Notes: a model not told the origin generated them from the sequence alone. Positions 49,216 to 63,300 are shown, counted from the first letter of the stretch. The stretch: 64,000 bases of DNA from Syngnathus acus (GCF_901709675.1 NC_051089.1:12885976-12949975); one strand, 5' to 3'. Made by a program: numbers and translations.

Positions 49216-52200
49216 AAATCCGTCTGCATGATACAAATCCCAGGCTAACGGAAGATCTGACAGTGAAAGAAGTAAACACCAGAACTATGCGGAAAGTTTG
49301 CACACAACAAGAGACAGCTGGCAGGTGGGGAGCCGACTGGCTGGGGAACAAAAGGGAACTTGACAGGGTGAATGAAGACTGCTGGGTAAAAATTATCAAC
49401 AGGTAGACAGGTAGTAATTAACTAGGTATTCAACGAGAGAGTGGTGAAATGTTGAAAGACAATTAAAATCAGAAGCCAATGTGTCCCATATCAAAATACC
49501 AAGAGTATATAATGCCTCGGCCAAGACTTGACCATTCAAATCAGAAGCCAATGTTTCCCACATCAAATTACCAAAAGTATATCATGCCCTGGCCAAGACT
49601 GATGAACAATGCTGATAGAAATGAGTCAAAATACTATGTGGGTTGAAGATGAATCATCTTTCGTCAGCAGTTTAACTGGTAGGCAAATAATAAAAATGAA
49701 TGATCAAAAACAGTGTTGAAAGTGAACGCAACCAAACCAACAACTATGTGATATAATATGTCAGAACTCTTTGACCAGAGCTGCAGTTCAAACTTCACAA
49801 TCAAGGCCAACCAACAGCAAAGTCAGCCTATTTATTTTTCATTTGATGTGTCAAGTTTGAACCCAGTTGAGGTGAAAGCGAGTCATTGGAAGGGCTTTTC
49901 CTCAAAGCCCTAGCAAATCTCATTGTCTGCTTATCAGCCTCAAATTTACTTTGCCTTACTGAGATATTCCCTGAGAGAATTTGGGATAATAGCTGAAGTG
50001 ATGACTGTCATGATGAGACTTTTTTGCCCCCTCAATGTTCAATGACACTCCTTTTGCTTTTATTTTTTGACTTCCTCTCGATTCACTTCCCTATTCGTGT
50101 TCCAGTTCTCACATAACTACGCAATATATCTCTAGAAGGTTCATTTAAACAAAAGGTCATTAACGACTGTGCTATTTGTATTTAGTGCCATACTACAACA
50201 TGGCCATTCATACTACAGAGAAAGGAGTAACTAACTCACATTAAGAGAATTATGTTAACTGATATATAACTGCTTTACACAGATTGTAGCTCACTGAATG
50301 CAGACTTATTTGGCAGGAATAGTATTTGAGTATCTGGCCCCGAGTCAAACACAGCCGAAACAAAAAGGGAATCTTTATGGCTGACAACATTGCCTCAATA
50401 GTGTGTGGATCTGCATTGCCTCTCCTTAGTTTGCCACCTTTTATGACAACAGCTTTCTTTCAACTACTGTTTTCTGTGACTGAACAAGGCTGTTAGAACA
50501 TATTGTTCCCTTGTTGCCATGTACTAATACATTATTGGTGAACCTCGTTGTTGTTTGCCACGAGAGGATTTTGTCACTCAAATTCAAAGAAAACCAGAAA
50601 TAAATCCTCCTGTGATCCAATTCAATTTGTCTTGTATCATCAATAATAGAGAAAACTGGCTCTTATTTTGCAGTGAGATGTATTAGGCTACGCACTAACC
50701 AAATCGTGCCTGTAAGTAATGCCCTTTTGTATTCGCTGGGGGTCTTGCACCTTTTGTAGATTTTTTTTTGTTCTTGGTTTTATACTGTACATACTCAAAC
50801 ATGACTGTTGACAGTTCCGTCAATTGTTTGTACTTCCGGAAGGATTTGACATCACAAAAATGGGACAATTTAGATGAAATGTTATTTCCCCTTAAATCAT
50901 CAGAAATTAAAAATGCAAGTCAACAGCATGTGCTTTGAAATATGGATTAGTGTTGGGATTAATAACTGCTGACACTTTCCAAACATGGCAGTATCAGTAT
51001 TTTAAAGAAGAGCGTGGCGTTACAGCAGTTTGTATTGCGGGAAATAAGCACTAATCTTTAATTGGGATTTTTTTTTTGCACGTGCTGGTGTTGAGTTTTA
51101 GTCTGAATAAATCATGTCCAGGTACATACTGTAGCTACACTATAATATATCTGAATAAATGTGTGCCTGTATATGCCGTCCGACTCACTGGTGACCAGTG
51201 CAGGTGTACTCTGACACAGAAAGACAAATGTTATAGAAAATGGATGTAAATATGTCCATCTGTAATTTTTCTTCAGGTTTGGTTGCGTGGCTACTATTTT
51301 CTGTCTGTTAAATCCAAAGTCCATTGGTTCCTAGTCTATTAAATCAAGGTTCCACTGTACGTTTTATCAGATTCCTTCTGCTCGTCAAATGCTAGTGGTA
51401 AATCCTCCAGTCTTAATTATTTCGTGCACTGCATACATTTGTTACACTCAGTAAACATTGTGCATTTCACTGTAATGGCTCTGTGGATGCACTGCTTAAG
51501 TTGAATTTTGAAAGCCCATCTAAATAACACCTGCTGTTTGGACTTTAATTATCCAAGCAGGGAATAACGATACAAACGGTGGGGGAGTCTCTAATCTTTG
51601 TCATTTACACCTACCTATATTGTGTTATTTACACGTTTTTGGAAATGATCATGACTAGCCTGTTCAGAACAATAGTTCTGATTAATCCATTGTATCCACT
51701 AGTATGCTTCTTTGCCTACTTCCCAGCAGGAATTGTCTGCCGATTAAATATGTATGAATATGAATGTGTACAAAGCACACATACTGTACATACATTTGTA
51801 TGATCATGAAATCATGATTCTTTTATGATTCCTTGTTTTTTTTTAAAAGCAATGTGTAGTATAAAAATCTGGCTCCTAATGTTGATTACAATATTGAGTC
51901 TGGCACTGCTGTTAACAGTTTGGGCTTTGTCCGTGCTGTAAAATTATTTTAATTGACCTCTTTAGCTTCTGACCATTTTTTTGCCAGGTAACAAATACAA
52001 GCCTGTCGGCCTTCATAGCTAATTCCCACAGTAGCTTGGAAATAAATTACATCAATTAGGCATTGCTTGTGAGTAATAAATGCTGATTTCAAACTACACA
52101 TGAGAATTTACATTTTAACACTAAGCGATATGTAGGAAAAATATTGAACTTGAGCTAGACAGGAAGCAATAGCAGCAGAAATCCCGGCCCATGGTAAAAT

Positions 52201-53839
52201 ATATGTGACGTGTGATTATTTCTTGGCTGTGTATTAGTAATATAAGATATCGAAACCTTTCGTGCTTAATTTAAAACTGTAGAAATTAGTATAAAACAAC
52301 AAATAATGAGCAGAACATCCATCCTGTACGCCTTACCTTACAGTGTAAGGTATGAACAGCTCAAAGGCACAAAATGTGAAGACAGCCTATTTGTTTTCAT
52401 TTATATTTCCTCTGAGATCTTGCTGCTGTGAGGAGCGGTTTGTCTTTGACTACTGCAGAGTAAAATTCTGTGCAAGACATGACATTTGAGGCACCTTTAA
52501 TTTGTTCAGTGGAGCATTTGTTTCACACATCTGTCTACTTACTCTTTATAAAAGAGAAAACCCTCTCCACAAACCTGGTGGAAGAGGGGATGCTGAGGAC
52601 AAAAGATACTGAAGAACGTACTTGTCAATCAATTGGACTTATACAATGCTGACATTCATTTGACATTCTTGTAAAAACCTTCATCAGAGGGTTAAAAAAA
52701 ATCATTTTTTATAAAACATATGTATCATTGGCGTTGTTGCTTGGCTGACAACAAATGTGTCTATGTCCCAAGTTTTGTTGTGCCTTCTATTCTATATGTG
52801 TCCACCCCTGGAATCATACTATTTGTAGTCAGTGACAAGAGTTGCGGGGGGGTGAAATATTTTCTTCTTCCCGGAGGGGGGCATAACAGAAAATAATTAA
52901 GAAGCATTGTCCGAATGTGTCATATAAAGGCCACTGTTGTTCATTCCATCGACATGTTTTAGCTTGTTTTTAATTCTCACGGTATTACAGGACAAAGTGC
53001 AATACGGGACTTATATTTCTAAATACGAAACGTTTTGGTTTTTCAAGGGATGGTTGGTAACCCTACTGACACTGTCTTGTAACATGCCAGTTAGGTTTGT
53101 GTTTCTGTCTAGATAGAGAGAATTGTGGTTGTAACACAGAAAGCAGTTTTTTCAATGGATAAATGTGTTGATGTGAGCTGGAGAGAAAAGAGAACGCAGG
53201 CGATGGAGACTGCCCAAGTCATACTAAATTATCCTGGGTGACAAAAGCCGTTATATTCACACGTTTTTTTTATGGACGATTTGTTCTAACACCAACATTC
53301 TGCTCAGGCTATCTGTGATTGGCTAAATAAAGCAGAGACAACGTTGCAGCAGAGCGCAGCTGACGATGGACTGTGTGTGTCGACTGTTGATTACGGCAGG
53401 AGACTGCCGTTCCATCTATTTCATATTCATGAGCCAAATGGTGCACGTTGTAATATTCATGAACAAATTAGACGTTCAAAACACCACTGTGAGTAGAGTT
53501 GTATACATTGGATTACACGTAGTTTCTTGAAAACCGATTTTCCTGTTTCAACCTTCCATTTTCTCCAGCTCTTCTCCTTCTTAGGTTCACAGGTAAACTG
53601 GAACCGATCCCATCTGACTGGCTGGGAGGTGGGATATGATATATCATTATTTCGAACATATTTGAAAGATGGAAACAATTAAATAAAACAAATAACACTT
53701 GAAAGTGCCATCTTTAAGTCACTGAAAAAAACCAAGCAAAAAAAAACCCAAACATCTCTTTTGTCATGAGCTGCTGATTTTGTGACTGGATTTTATGTAT
53801 GACAACATTCAGAGTTGTTTTTCGCAGTTTACCTAAGAG
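49216..53839. other. Intergenic or intronic, no gene seen
   Basis: Apart from the duplication at 49466-49601, nothing was recognised: no exon, RNA gene or clear transposon. Repeat content appears lower than elsewhere in the right half. Confidence 0.4.
49466..49601. repeat. 72-bp imperfect tandem duplication
   Basis: AAATCAGAAGCCAATGTGTC at 49466 recurs as AAATCAGAAGCCAATGTTTC at 49538. Both continue through a shared TATCAAA..TACCAA.AGTATAT.ATGCC and GGCCAAGACT. Confidence 0.85.
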
Positions 53840-54000
53840 TCTTCAGGGTAGATCGAGCCAATCCCAGCTCCGTCTCTCCCCACCGGGTGGGATAGGCTGC
53901 GATAACCTGGACTGGTCGCCAGGCATTCACAGGAGGGAGAGACAGACAAAGCATTCACACTCACATTCACACCATCACTGAGTGAGAATTGAACCTGGCA
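53840..54000. repeat. Dispersed repeat fragment
   Basis: GATCGAGCCAATCCCAGCTC, GGGTGGGATAGGCTGCGATA, GACTGGTCGCCAGGCATTCA and GAGAATTGAACCTGGCACA follow the order of the common fish repeat that is also seen at 58865, 60150, 61455 and 61785. Confidence 0.6.
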
Positions 54001-54060
54001 CACAATCTGTGATGTGGATAATTATATAAATATACGTGTATATACATATATATATATATA

Positions 54061-54830
54061 CAGTCGTGTGCAAAAGTTTGGGCACCCTGATCATTTTCAT
54101 TATTTTCCTTTATAAATCATTGATTGTTCGGATCAGCAATTTCAGTTAAATATATCATATAGCAGACAAACGCAGTGATATTGTCACGACTCGTCCCCGG
54201 TTGTATTATGTGTAGGTTGTCATTAGTTCTGCCAGTGTCTGTGTGCTTGCCCCTCCCTTCCTGTGTCTACTCTCAGTCTATGTACTAATCACAGTCACCT
54301 GCCTCTCATTACCTGTCTTGTATTTAAGTCCTGTCTGCGTGTCACTTCCTGTTGATGTCTTTTTGTCTCACGTCTTTGTCGGTCAGTTCCGTTTCTGTTA
54401 TCCAGTCTGTCGGTCAGTCCTGTTGTTGGTTTGGTTAGGAAGTTATGTTAGTTTGCCGGTTCTGTTGGTTTGTCCCCTCATCCTCCCTTCCAACTAACTT
54501 TTCCCCCGATAAACCCTGGTCCAAGCTGCATTTGGTCGCCCTGCTCCATTCCGATCCGTGACAGATATTTGAGAAGTGAAATGAAGTTCATAGGATTTAC
54601 AGAAAGTGTGCAATCATTAGGCAGGTGCATGAATTTGGGCACCCCAACAGAAAGATTCTCCTTTTGCAGAAATAATCGCCTCCAAACGCTTCCTGTAGCT
54701 TCCACTGAGAGTCTGGATTGTGGTTGAAGGTATTGTGAACATTCTTCTTTACAAAACATCTCCAGTTACGGGTATTTAAGGTGGCCAGTTGCAAATTCTT
54801 CTCGTCTTTGCATCTTCTCTGATATATACG
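54061..54830. mobile_element. Mariner-type repeat interrupted by a solo LTR
   Basis: It starts CAGTCGTGTGCAAAAGTTTG then GGCACCC, a terminal repeat common in vertebrate mariner-type elements. GAATTTGGGCACCCCAACAG and CGCCTCCAAACGCTTCCTGT follow after the interruption. The two halves join cleanly across the LTR at 54182-54563. The inner frame is broken. Confidence 0.7.
54182..54563. mobile_element. Solo LTR with 5-bp target duplication
   Basis: The 382-bp unit begins TGTCACGACTCG and ends CCGATCCGTGACA, with terminal TG..CA and inverted TGTCACG/CGTGACA. It is flanked by GATAT on both sides (54177-54181 and 54564-54568). No internal retroelement sequence is present, so it is a product of LTR-LTR recombination. 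The Gypsy type is likely from the 5-bp duplication and termini. Confidence 0.88.
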
Positions 54831-57109
54831 TATATATGACAACCTCCATAATGCTTGTGTTCGCTGTAGTTTTTATTTTTATATATAAAAAATAATATTT
54901 GAATCGTCTATGTATTTTATTGAGTCACAATGTGGGATGCTAGATACAAGTGTGAGCCAATTTAATTTTAGCTACGTTTTTATTTGTGTTATAGTCAGAG
55001 GCTTCAGGAATGCGTCCCCTTTCATGATCTTTCATCCTTAAGGGTAACATTTTCCCATAATTACTTGGACAGTTTTTACAAGGCCATTTAGCCTAAAATT
55101 GATAAAACATAGTTTAGTCTGTTCATTGTCCTTTTCTGGGAGGACAAACACTTTGTGTGTTATGTTTTCTAAGGAGCCTTGTCAACTGCTGGCCCATTTT
55201 TTTCCTTTTGGCAGATCTGCAGACAAGAAAACTCATTTTTACTTGTTTGTTGTAATGTAGATGTCGTGTTCCCAGAGAAGTGTTTGTTCATGTATTTTTA
55301 AGAGCTGTCAGGAGGTAGCAAAAACAGAAGTGTGTCCAATCGGTCTCCAAAAAGTCTCAGGAGCCACCAACAGTATACAGTATTGGTGTCTGCGCTGTGT
55401 GATTATTTGTTATTTTTGCCAATGGAAATATGGAAGGTCATTAGAGAGACAGCAAACTATACATATTTTCAAATGAATAATGATAGGACATGAAAATTAA
55501 CTTTACAACCAATCAACAATTGACTTAATATTCAACTCATTTAGATTTAGCAAAGCCTCGTTCTCTGTATTTTGAGACCGCAGTGCATTTGGTCAATCAC
55601 TGTAATGGTGTGGATTTATAGTCCATTTTGTCCATTAGGTAATAAAAATGTTTTGTACCCTTGTGGATCTAATCTGTTAATCGAATAGATCCTCTTGACC
55701 AAAATATGAAAACTTTATTTCTCTGAAAATGAATAAATGTTTCTTCTGAATAAAGAATGTTGCATAATGTGGAAGTATCATGAAAAAGCTCAGAGCTAAA
55801 CTTGAAAATGACATTAACGTTAAATTGATGAAGATTCAGAAGAGTCAGTATTACTATAGCCATTATGATTTTAATTGTTGTATTGCAGTGCTGTGCTTTC
55901 TTCATTCCAGCTGCAGTTTTGCCTTGCTCAAGCTAATCAATTTAGCTTGACACCATGAGCGATTTGTCAAGGAAGGTATTCATAATTGAACTATAGACTT
56001 CTCTCTGAATCACTCTTTCGTTCTGAATACCCAAATTAAAGAAAGCAAATTCAGATGATTTGAAAATCTGAAATTACTAGAGAGTGGCCAAAGTTTTCTT
56101 CTTGGACTTTGGCATTGCATATTTCTGTTAAATTCGCACCATTGGTGGAAATAATTATAATCGGTGGTAACCTTACTGCAGTGGCTGCCTATTCGTCAAG
56201 CGTGATATTAGACAGCCAACATCTTTTGGGGGTAGAAAGAAATGGTTTTAGTTGCAATATTTTGGCCTGATTGTAACATTTCAAAATGACTAATTTACAT
56301 AAATAATACTGCCCCCACTGCAAATATTGCTACCCACGACTAGCTAGGGGAAAGATGAAAGATCCACCGAACACACGATGGCTGGAAACGTGTAAATGTC
56401 ACCACAAAAGCTTGGCAGGAACATGCCTTCAATCGGGCTCAGCACTAATTTGGAATGGATACCGGAAATATCGAGCACTGTATTTTTTTTTTTAAATCAG
56501 AGAAATCAGTGCCTAGATGAAGCAGCAAAAGCAAGTAGGATTGAGAAAAAAAAGTTTAAACAGAAAAAAAAGAAGAATCACTGTGACCTATGCAAGTAAA
56601 AAGAGATCTAATTGCTTGAGTAAAAACAATAGTTAGGAAGGTATGACGTCCTAATAATTTATATTTCACACACTATCAAAAAAAAAGTAGTGCACTCAAC
56701 CAGAACAGGCCGTTGTCTAAGCTAATGGATGTTAGCATAGCACACGCACCCAAATTTCACGAGCGAGAAGCTATAATGCTGGTGGGATCAACACGGTAGC
56801 ACTATGATAGTCAAGGGGGAAAAAAAACATGCTAGTTCAGCTTGCTCATAAGTAAGTGAAGGATGATCATTTCTGACAAAATCCATTTAACATTAAGTAG
56901 ATTTTTTTCTAATAACATGCTTCCCTGAGCAAAGGAGGAACAGCTTGTTTTTGGCTATAATAGCAGGAAAAAAAATGTGTCTGGATTGAAAAAGACTAGT
57001 TCGTTGTTGACATCCATACAGCATTTTCTGACTTGATGTGGGCATATCCAATTCTTCACTTTCAGCTACTGTAGTCCCAATATCACCTGTTTCTACAGAA
57101 ACACCGAAA
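54831..57109. other. Intergenic or intronic, no gene seen
   Basis: AT-rich. No exon, RNA gene or clear repeat was recognised. Confidence 0.4.
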
Positions 57110-57209
57110 TACCATATTCTCCTGACTATAAGGCGCACCAGACTATAAGGCGCACTTTTGGGAAAATATGAGGTTTTTAGGTGCGCCTTATAGTCCAGAA
57201 AATACGGTA
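57110..57209. mobile_element. Palindromic MITE-like element, copy 6 (minimal)
   Basis: The termini TACCATATTCTCCTGACTAT and ATAGTCCAGAAAATACGGTA enclose only the GGCGCAC blocks. At 100 bp it is almost just the two terminal repeats, the shortest copy in the window. Confidence 0.85.
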
Positions 57210-58864
57210 ATCACAATAAGCAGATATAAATGATGGAGAATCTTTTTTCTTTCCTTTTATACCAGAGATTGCTATTGTGTTTATATAGTATGAATTTTGG
57301 CTTGAAGCATTTAATTTAATTCTCTTTAATTCTCCTATTCAAGGCATAGCCAAAAACTATAATGGTTTACATGTCCACTGCATGTGCCACTGTCAATAAA
57401 AGGTTCTACTCATTAATTCACAAGAGTAATTCCATCGCTAGGTGATGAAATGCAATCCCTGTCTTTATGGGTGCACTTGTAACTGTATTGGAGTTCAGTA
57501 TTTTTTCCAAATTATCCATCTAAACATGAACAGAAATGCACACCTCCATCTTCAATCTCATTTCTCAGAGATTTGTCTCACTGGATAGTTTTAAAATTTC
57601 TTTAATGGTTTGACTCTCGAATTCAAACTTAAACACAGCTTAGTATTTCAGAGCACAGCTTATCGGTGTCAAATACAGTTTCAACCTGCAGCTATAACTT
57701 AGTAATTAAATGTTCAATGAAAGAGAGGTTTATTTAATTTGCATCTGACATAGTAATAGTTGATGCAGATTCCTTTGGTAATTAACTCCTGACCTGAAGG
57801 TTTGGAATAATTTTTGAACGTTGCTGCTTGGAAAACAGTTGTAATTTCCATAAGTTTAAAAAATACAGCCCTTAATGAGTTGCTTGAGGGGTAGTGAAAT
57901 GTTAACACTCATTTGCTGTACATCAAATATGTAACATAGAGGGCAGATGTCTGACTTGCACACCAAGAATTGATCATTGCCTTGCTTGATAGGTCCTCAG
58001 TCAAGCTCAGGAAGTTAACTGGCAGCTCTCCAGTGACCCGTTGCCGTTTCCATATTTCGATCCACAGTGGGACTTGACCTGACGACTATCTGCTCAGCAA
58101 CCAATTGTTTACAATCTGAGCTACTGTTGCTCGGGCAGAGATTTTATTTTATTTATATGACCTTGTGCTGTGATTCAGTAATGCAATTTGGGATTTAAAA
58201 GAAAAAGCACTTTTAGTGCCACTGACAAGTCACAAATAACTGTACAAATGATGTAGTGCGAGGCATCAGAAGATAGTCTGTGACATTATGCAATATTTTA
58301 ATTAGAGTTAGAGTCAGTCACTGTTGATCTGAACTAGTGTTGTATGAGTTGTTTATTTTTATTCCATTCTAAATCTTCCAGCTAATGGCCTAAGCCTCTC
58401 ATTATGATCACATTGCAAAAGTTTATCCTTTGTTTATATATGCATCACACAAAACATTTTGTACTGATATGACGGTCTGCACATAATGCTACTAAGATGG
58501 TAATATTGCATTAGTCTTCTTTCAGCTATTGCTTATGCTGACTATGACCGCTCCAGGTTTAAGGTAATAAGAAAAAGCAGTCTACATGGCAGCATCTTAT
58601 TCAGAGTAACAACTTAAGCGCATCTAAATCGAGGTGACAATCAGAAACCTTATTGAGAGCTTGGAGACTGCTTAATATATTGAAATGCATTTTGCTGACT
58701 GATGCAAGGTCTATTCCTTTCAACTTTCCATCCAGTGCCAACTGTACACCTAATTTAAGTTGATATGCGATGTATGCAATTTGCAACCATTGTAAGGACA
58801 GACGCTATTAAAATCTGTGAATCAGCATTCTGTAGCCTTTTCTCTCCTCTCATATTGCTTTGGT
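57210..58864. other. Intergenic or intronic, no gene seen
   Basis: No exon or clear repeat was recognised. Confidence 0.4.
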
Positions 58865-59070
58865 GGAGCTATCCAGCGATTTTCTATACCGCTTGTCGCC
58901 ACGGGGGTCGCGGGCTTGCTGGAGCCTATTCCTATGCCTGGAGAAAACCCACGCGGGCATGGGGAGAAAATGCAAATTCCACACAGGGAGGGCTGGCAGT
59001 GGAATCAAACTTGCACCCTCCTAATTGTGAGGGCGGACGTGCTAACCAGTGCGCCACCTAGCCGCCCTTT
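58865..59070. repeat. Dispersed fish repeat
   Basis: CGATTTTCTATACCGCTTGTC, GGGGGTCGCGGGC, GCTGGAGCCTATTCC, GGAGAAAACCCACGCGGGCA, GGGGAGAAAATGCAAATTCC and GTGCTAACCAGTGCGCCACC appear in this order, the standard organisation of a very common teleost non-coding repeat. This is the most complete of the five pieces in the window. Confidence 0.75.
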
Positions 59071-59237
59071 GGTTGAGCTAGTTTACAGTTATTTCTCAAC
59101 TCAAACTGAGGCTGGAAGTTCTGCCACTGCTGTTTAGACACCAGCAGAGGCTTGTGAGATTAATGAAATATTTTTAGTGCAGGAAAAACAAATGCAACTC
59201 CACCAAATATCTTTGGCATTTCCTGCATGTACTGTAC

Positions 59238-59340
59238 ATCATTGTTGTCATATGTTGTTCAATTTAATTAAATTGAATTAAACTTCAATTAAATTTAATT
59301 TGGTTTTATTTAATTAAACTTTAATTAAATTTAATTTATA
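59238..59340. repeat. AATTAAA-rich simple sequence
   Basis: Repeated TTTAATTAAA/TTCAATTAAA palindromic blocks. Confidence 0.75.
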
Positions 59341-59819
59341 GTAATTGTGAGGTCTGCTTCTTCTACTTTTTAATGTGATGCCTTTGGTCAATTGTTTCAA
59401 GTTACGCGAAGGAGAGGACCAGGGGAGACACACCCTTGAAATAAGATGACTGTTTGCTCAAGCAGTATTTTTCATTACACAAAGGCCTCACTTCAGACAT
59501 CCTTAGGGAACCTTCCAAGACGCTCCGATTTTCTACAAAAGTTACTGCTTGTCCCTGTGTCTCATTGGCAGCAGTAAACAGGGAAACAAATGCAACAGAA
59601 AACTGTGTGCGATTGAAACGTTATATGAAACCTCTTCTGCACCCAATCCTTCGGCTCTTGGCTGTGCAATTAACAAAAGGTGTTTGGCATTTGCAAAGCG
59701 CTGGAGATTGATGCGGGCCATTGCAGACACCAGCATGTTAGTGTGTCACAGCCATTTAGAGGATTGCTCGTGTAATGCCATTCGTATTCAGGGGATGAGC
59801 ATTCATTTTTACAGCAGGG

Positions 59820-59846
59820 CGGAGAGAGAGAGAGAGGGAGGGAGGG

Positions 59847-59878
<32 letters not shown>

Positions 59879-59886
59879 AGATCGAG
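59820..59886. repeat. (GA)n purine tract
   Basis: GA and GGGA units on one strand over about 65 bases. The antisense serine/leucine/proline frame is an artefact. Confidence 0.9.
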
Positions 59887-60149
59887 AGACGGACGGAGAA
59901 AGATAGACTGCAACCAACATCTGTCGCTTCCCTTTTATCGTCCTTTCAGTCATTTGCCAGTCACTTTCATTCATTTAGCATCATGCCACATGCTTGGAAT
60001 TGTTAATTAGAAAACAATTCACTATTGCAAGAAAACTAAGATCAAATCATTTGTTAACACCTGCCACAAGTTTTGTCATGCACATTTGCAGGAGGTATGA
60101 AAAAAGGAGCTTTAGAAATGAATGGGTTGAGCTGTGTAATACATGCAAC

Positions 60150-60337
60150 CATCCATTTTCTGCACGGGTTATCCTCACAAGGTGCTGGAGCCTATCCCAG
60201 CGGTCTTTGGGCTGTAGTTGGGGGACACCCTGAACTGGCTGCTAGTCATTCCATGCCTGTGACCCCTGTGGGGACAAGCGATACAAATAATGGATGGATG
60301 GATGGATTGATAGATGGACGGACGGACGGACGGACAA
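60150..60337. repeat. Dispersed repeat fragment with (GGAT/GGAC)n tail
   Basis: CCATCCATTTTCTGCACGGG, GGTGCTGGAGCCTATCCCAG, GGGGACACCCTGAACTGGCT, then ATGGATGGATGGATTGATAG and (GACG)n. It is a truncated relative of the 58865 repeat that runs into a tetranucleotide array. Confidence 0.75.
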
Positions 60338-63300
60338 TATGATATCACCCAATGGAATATTTGTGTCCTCCATTTGTACTAGTATGTAGACTGTTGCTTC
60401 AGACAAGGCATGTGGAAAAAATTGAAAGTCAGCAGCAAATAAGGATGACGGATCCACAGAAAATGAACATTTATGTGAGAAACATGTTGTTAACCTACCT
60501 CTCATTAATCTGTTTGAAGCCACTAGAAGCATTAGAATTACAGATGTATCTGACAGTCTCTGCTGGCGCTGCCTTGGTTAGATTGAGGATCAAACGTAAA
60601 ACAGAGTTATATGCAGAGGTTTGATTAGTGAATCAACCCAAAGGAAAAATAAGTCTTTAAAAGTGTTTCTACACGACACTGAGCTTTATGCAGAACTGTG
60701 ACTTAATTCAAAATTTCGGACCAAATTGTTTTTACTGCATGTCCGTGCTGTCATTATGTGTTTCTGTTATTCCTGATGCTGGTAGAAGCAGAGTTAGCGA
60801 AAAACATGATTGCATATGCAAGATTGACCTGGTCTTGTCTGGCACATTGCAGCTCCGTTCAGAAGTGTTACGTTAACTGTTAGAAATGGATGGAGCAAAG
60901 TTTTGCTGACACGAAAGCTGCTACGGCTTCTTCTTCTACAATCATTAAGTTACATTTGGTCAATCTGCATATGTCAAAATATTTTTTTATGATCGAAAGA
61001 GTGATTTATGAACACACAAGTCCTAAACCGATCAATATTTTTAGTGTCCAACAGTGCAAGTGATTATAATTTTAATCCAAACTCTGATCACGATGGAAAA
61101 ATGGTGTCCATTTAAACGTAACCACTGTACAGAAAGGCATTCTGATCATTTGGAGATGACTGCTCAAATGTATACCATGTTATACTTAATAAATACTGGT
61201 GTAACTAACAAACTGTTTTGGTTTAAACATACAAAAAAAACATTCTTTATAAGGCATTGTATTTTAGAAATGGAGTATTTGACTGAAATTCAATTGAGTA
61301 TGAATGAAGATTCAATCAAGGCTGAGTAACAAATCAGTCTTACTATTGCACGTAGTGCAAATATATTCCAGTGTTGTTGGGATATGATCTTCACCAAAGA
61401 TTTGTTTTTCAGCTACTTGCAAACCAGATTTCATATAATTCAGTGTAACATCCCATCCGTTCTCCATATTGCTTATCCTGTTCACGCTCGTGCTTGGGCC
61501 GGAGCCTATCGCAGCTGACTTTGCGTAAAAGAATGACCAAAAAAAAAAAAAAGTAAATTTTATAAATGCTAAATTACACTTTTGGCTCTGTGTGTCTCAA
61601 AGATGGACGGATTTACATTAGAGGCAATGATGCTCTGTCTCGTAGTCATCCTTGTGGTCTGAATGGCTTTCAATGATTGGTGCTCTTGATGAGATTAATG
61701 CTTTCAACCTAATGAGCCTCTGCATCGCCTCTGGTACATGAGAGACATTTATTGTGTTTTCTAATTACCATATTTTTCAAGTTATTATCCATCCTTACTA
61801 AACTGTAAGGTCACGGCTAACCTGGAGTCAATACCAGATGACTTTGAGTACTGGTTGGCAGCCAATCACAGCTCCAGACAATTTAAGGCATTCAATTGAG
61901 CTATGAAGCATGTTGTTTTAATATGGAAGGAAGCTGGAGTATCCATCCAAAGAAAACCTGCAGCTTGCTTGCCTAGACCTTGTCGTCAGAAAAGAGAACA
62001 AGCGAAAACAGTGATCTCTCATGGTCAGTGTGGCAGCTTTAGTTGATTATTATGGAAGATCTCTGTCATGACAAGCATGTCCCCTTCATACGCGCCTGAT
62101 GTCTTTCAGCCGTAACCTATCAACACAAGATAAATAACCGTCTATTGCGCAGCATACAAAGGTGATTGCTTTTCTGCATGTGAGAAAATTCCAGCATACC
62201 ACGTTTTGCAACAAGTGGCAATGACGACAGTAGCGAGCATGAAGGCGTTGCGCAAATAAGAAAAAAAAAAAAGAGCTTACTGGGAGAAGATAGAATTACG
62301 AGTTGAAGCTTTTATTTTAGTTGGGCTCAAACAAGAAAATAGCAATACATAACTGTAAATTCCATCTGTGATGTTCTGTAATATTCAAAGTTGATTATGT
62401 ACGCACATCACAATAACTCAGGAACAGGTTGGAAAATCAGCTTGACTAACAGTATGATATTATTTTAGACGTTTCATGGGCTGAACTTTGTCAGGGATAA
62501 ATGTGCACATTACAAACATATGTAACATGTTTCTCATTTAAATAAGCTCAGGGAAGATAAAACAGCAATGTCATACTTTTATTTAATATTCGATAGAACA
62601 CATATGTTAATGTATGCATACAACAAATCTTTTGTATGTTGTGACAAATTCCAACTCCATTGTTTGATTGATGACTTTGCTTATACAGCATAATGAATAG
62701 ACAGTCTTACATGTCATATTCATAGGTGTTGGGGGACGTTTGCATTTATTTTTTAATTTAATATGTCTGTCCTTGTATTGTTGCCACTGCACTAGAAGGT
62801 GCATCCTTAAAAATCACAAACATGATTCACAAATTCAAAAAGCCCTCTTAAGTATTGTGCATCGAAAACCTGTGTATAATAGCTCTTTCCATTTTAGAGA
62901 AAGCCCTGATTTTAATTACTATACATGGTGAATTAGCTAATGAATAATGAATGGATTCCCCACAGTAAGTGCTCAGACTGCAAATGCACTTGCACTTCTC
63001 CTACTCTGCAACCCCTTCACACACCGCCAATGTCGCGTTTTGATGCTGCCTTTTTCCCCCTCGCTAACACCCGCTCCCGCCCCGGGCCTGATGCACAAGT
63101 TTGCACACACACACACACACACGCTCGCACGCACACATGCAGACACACACACACAATTCCGTCCCATCTTTGCTTTTCTCACTCAGATTTGATTAGATTT
63201 TTCTCAGTGAGGAATTATTTAGTGATGAGAGTAGAGGATTAGACAGCAACAGAGCAAGACTCCAGGATAGCAAAGGACAGATAGTGGTTCCTAAGGGAAT

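Noticed and set aside
54243-54497. Leucine/valine-rich 84-codon frame resembling a membrane protein
   Set aside because: It lies wholly inside the solo LTR; the hydrophobic look comes from T-rich LTR sequence.
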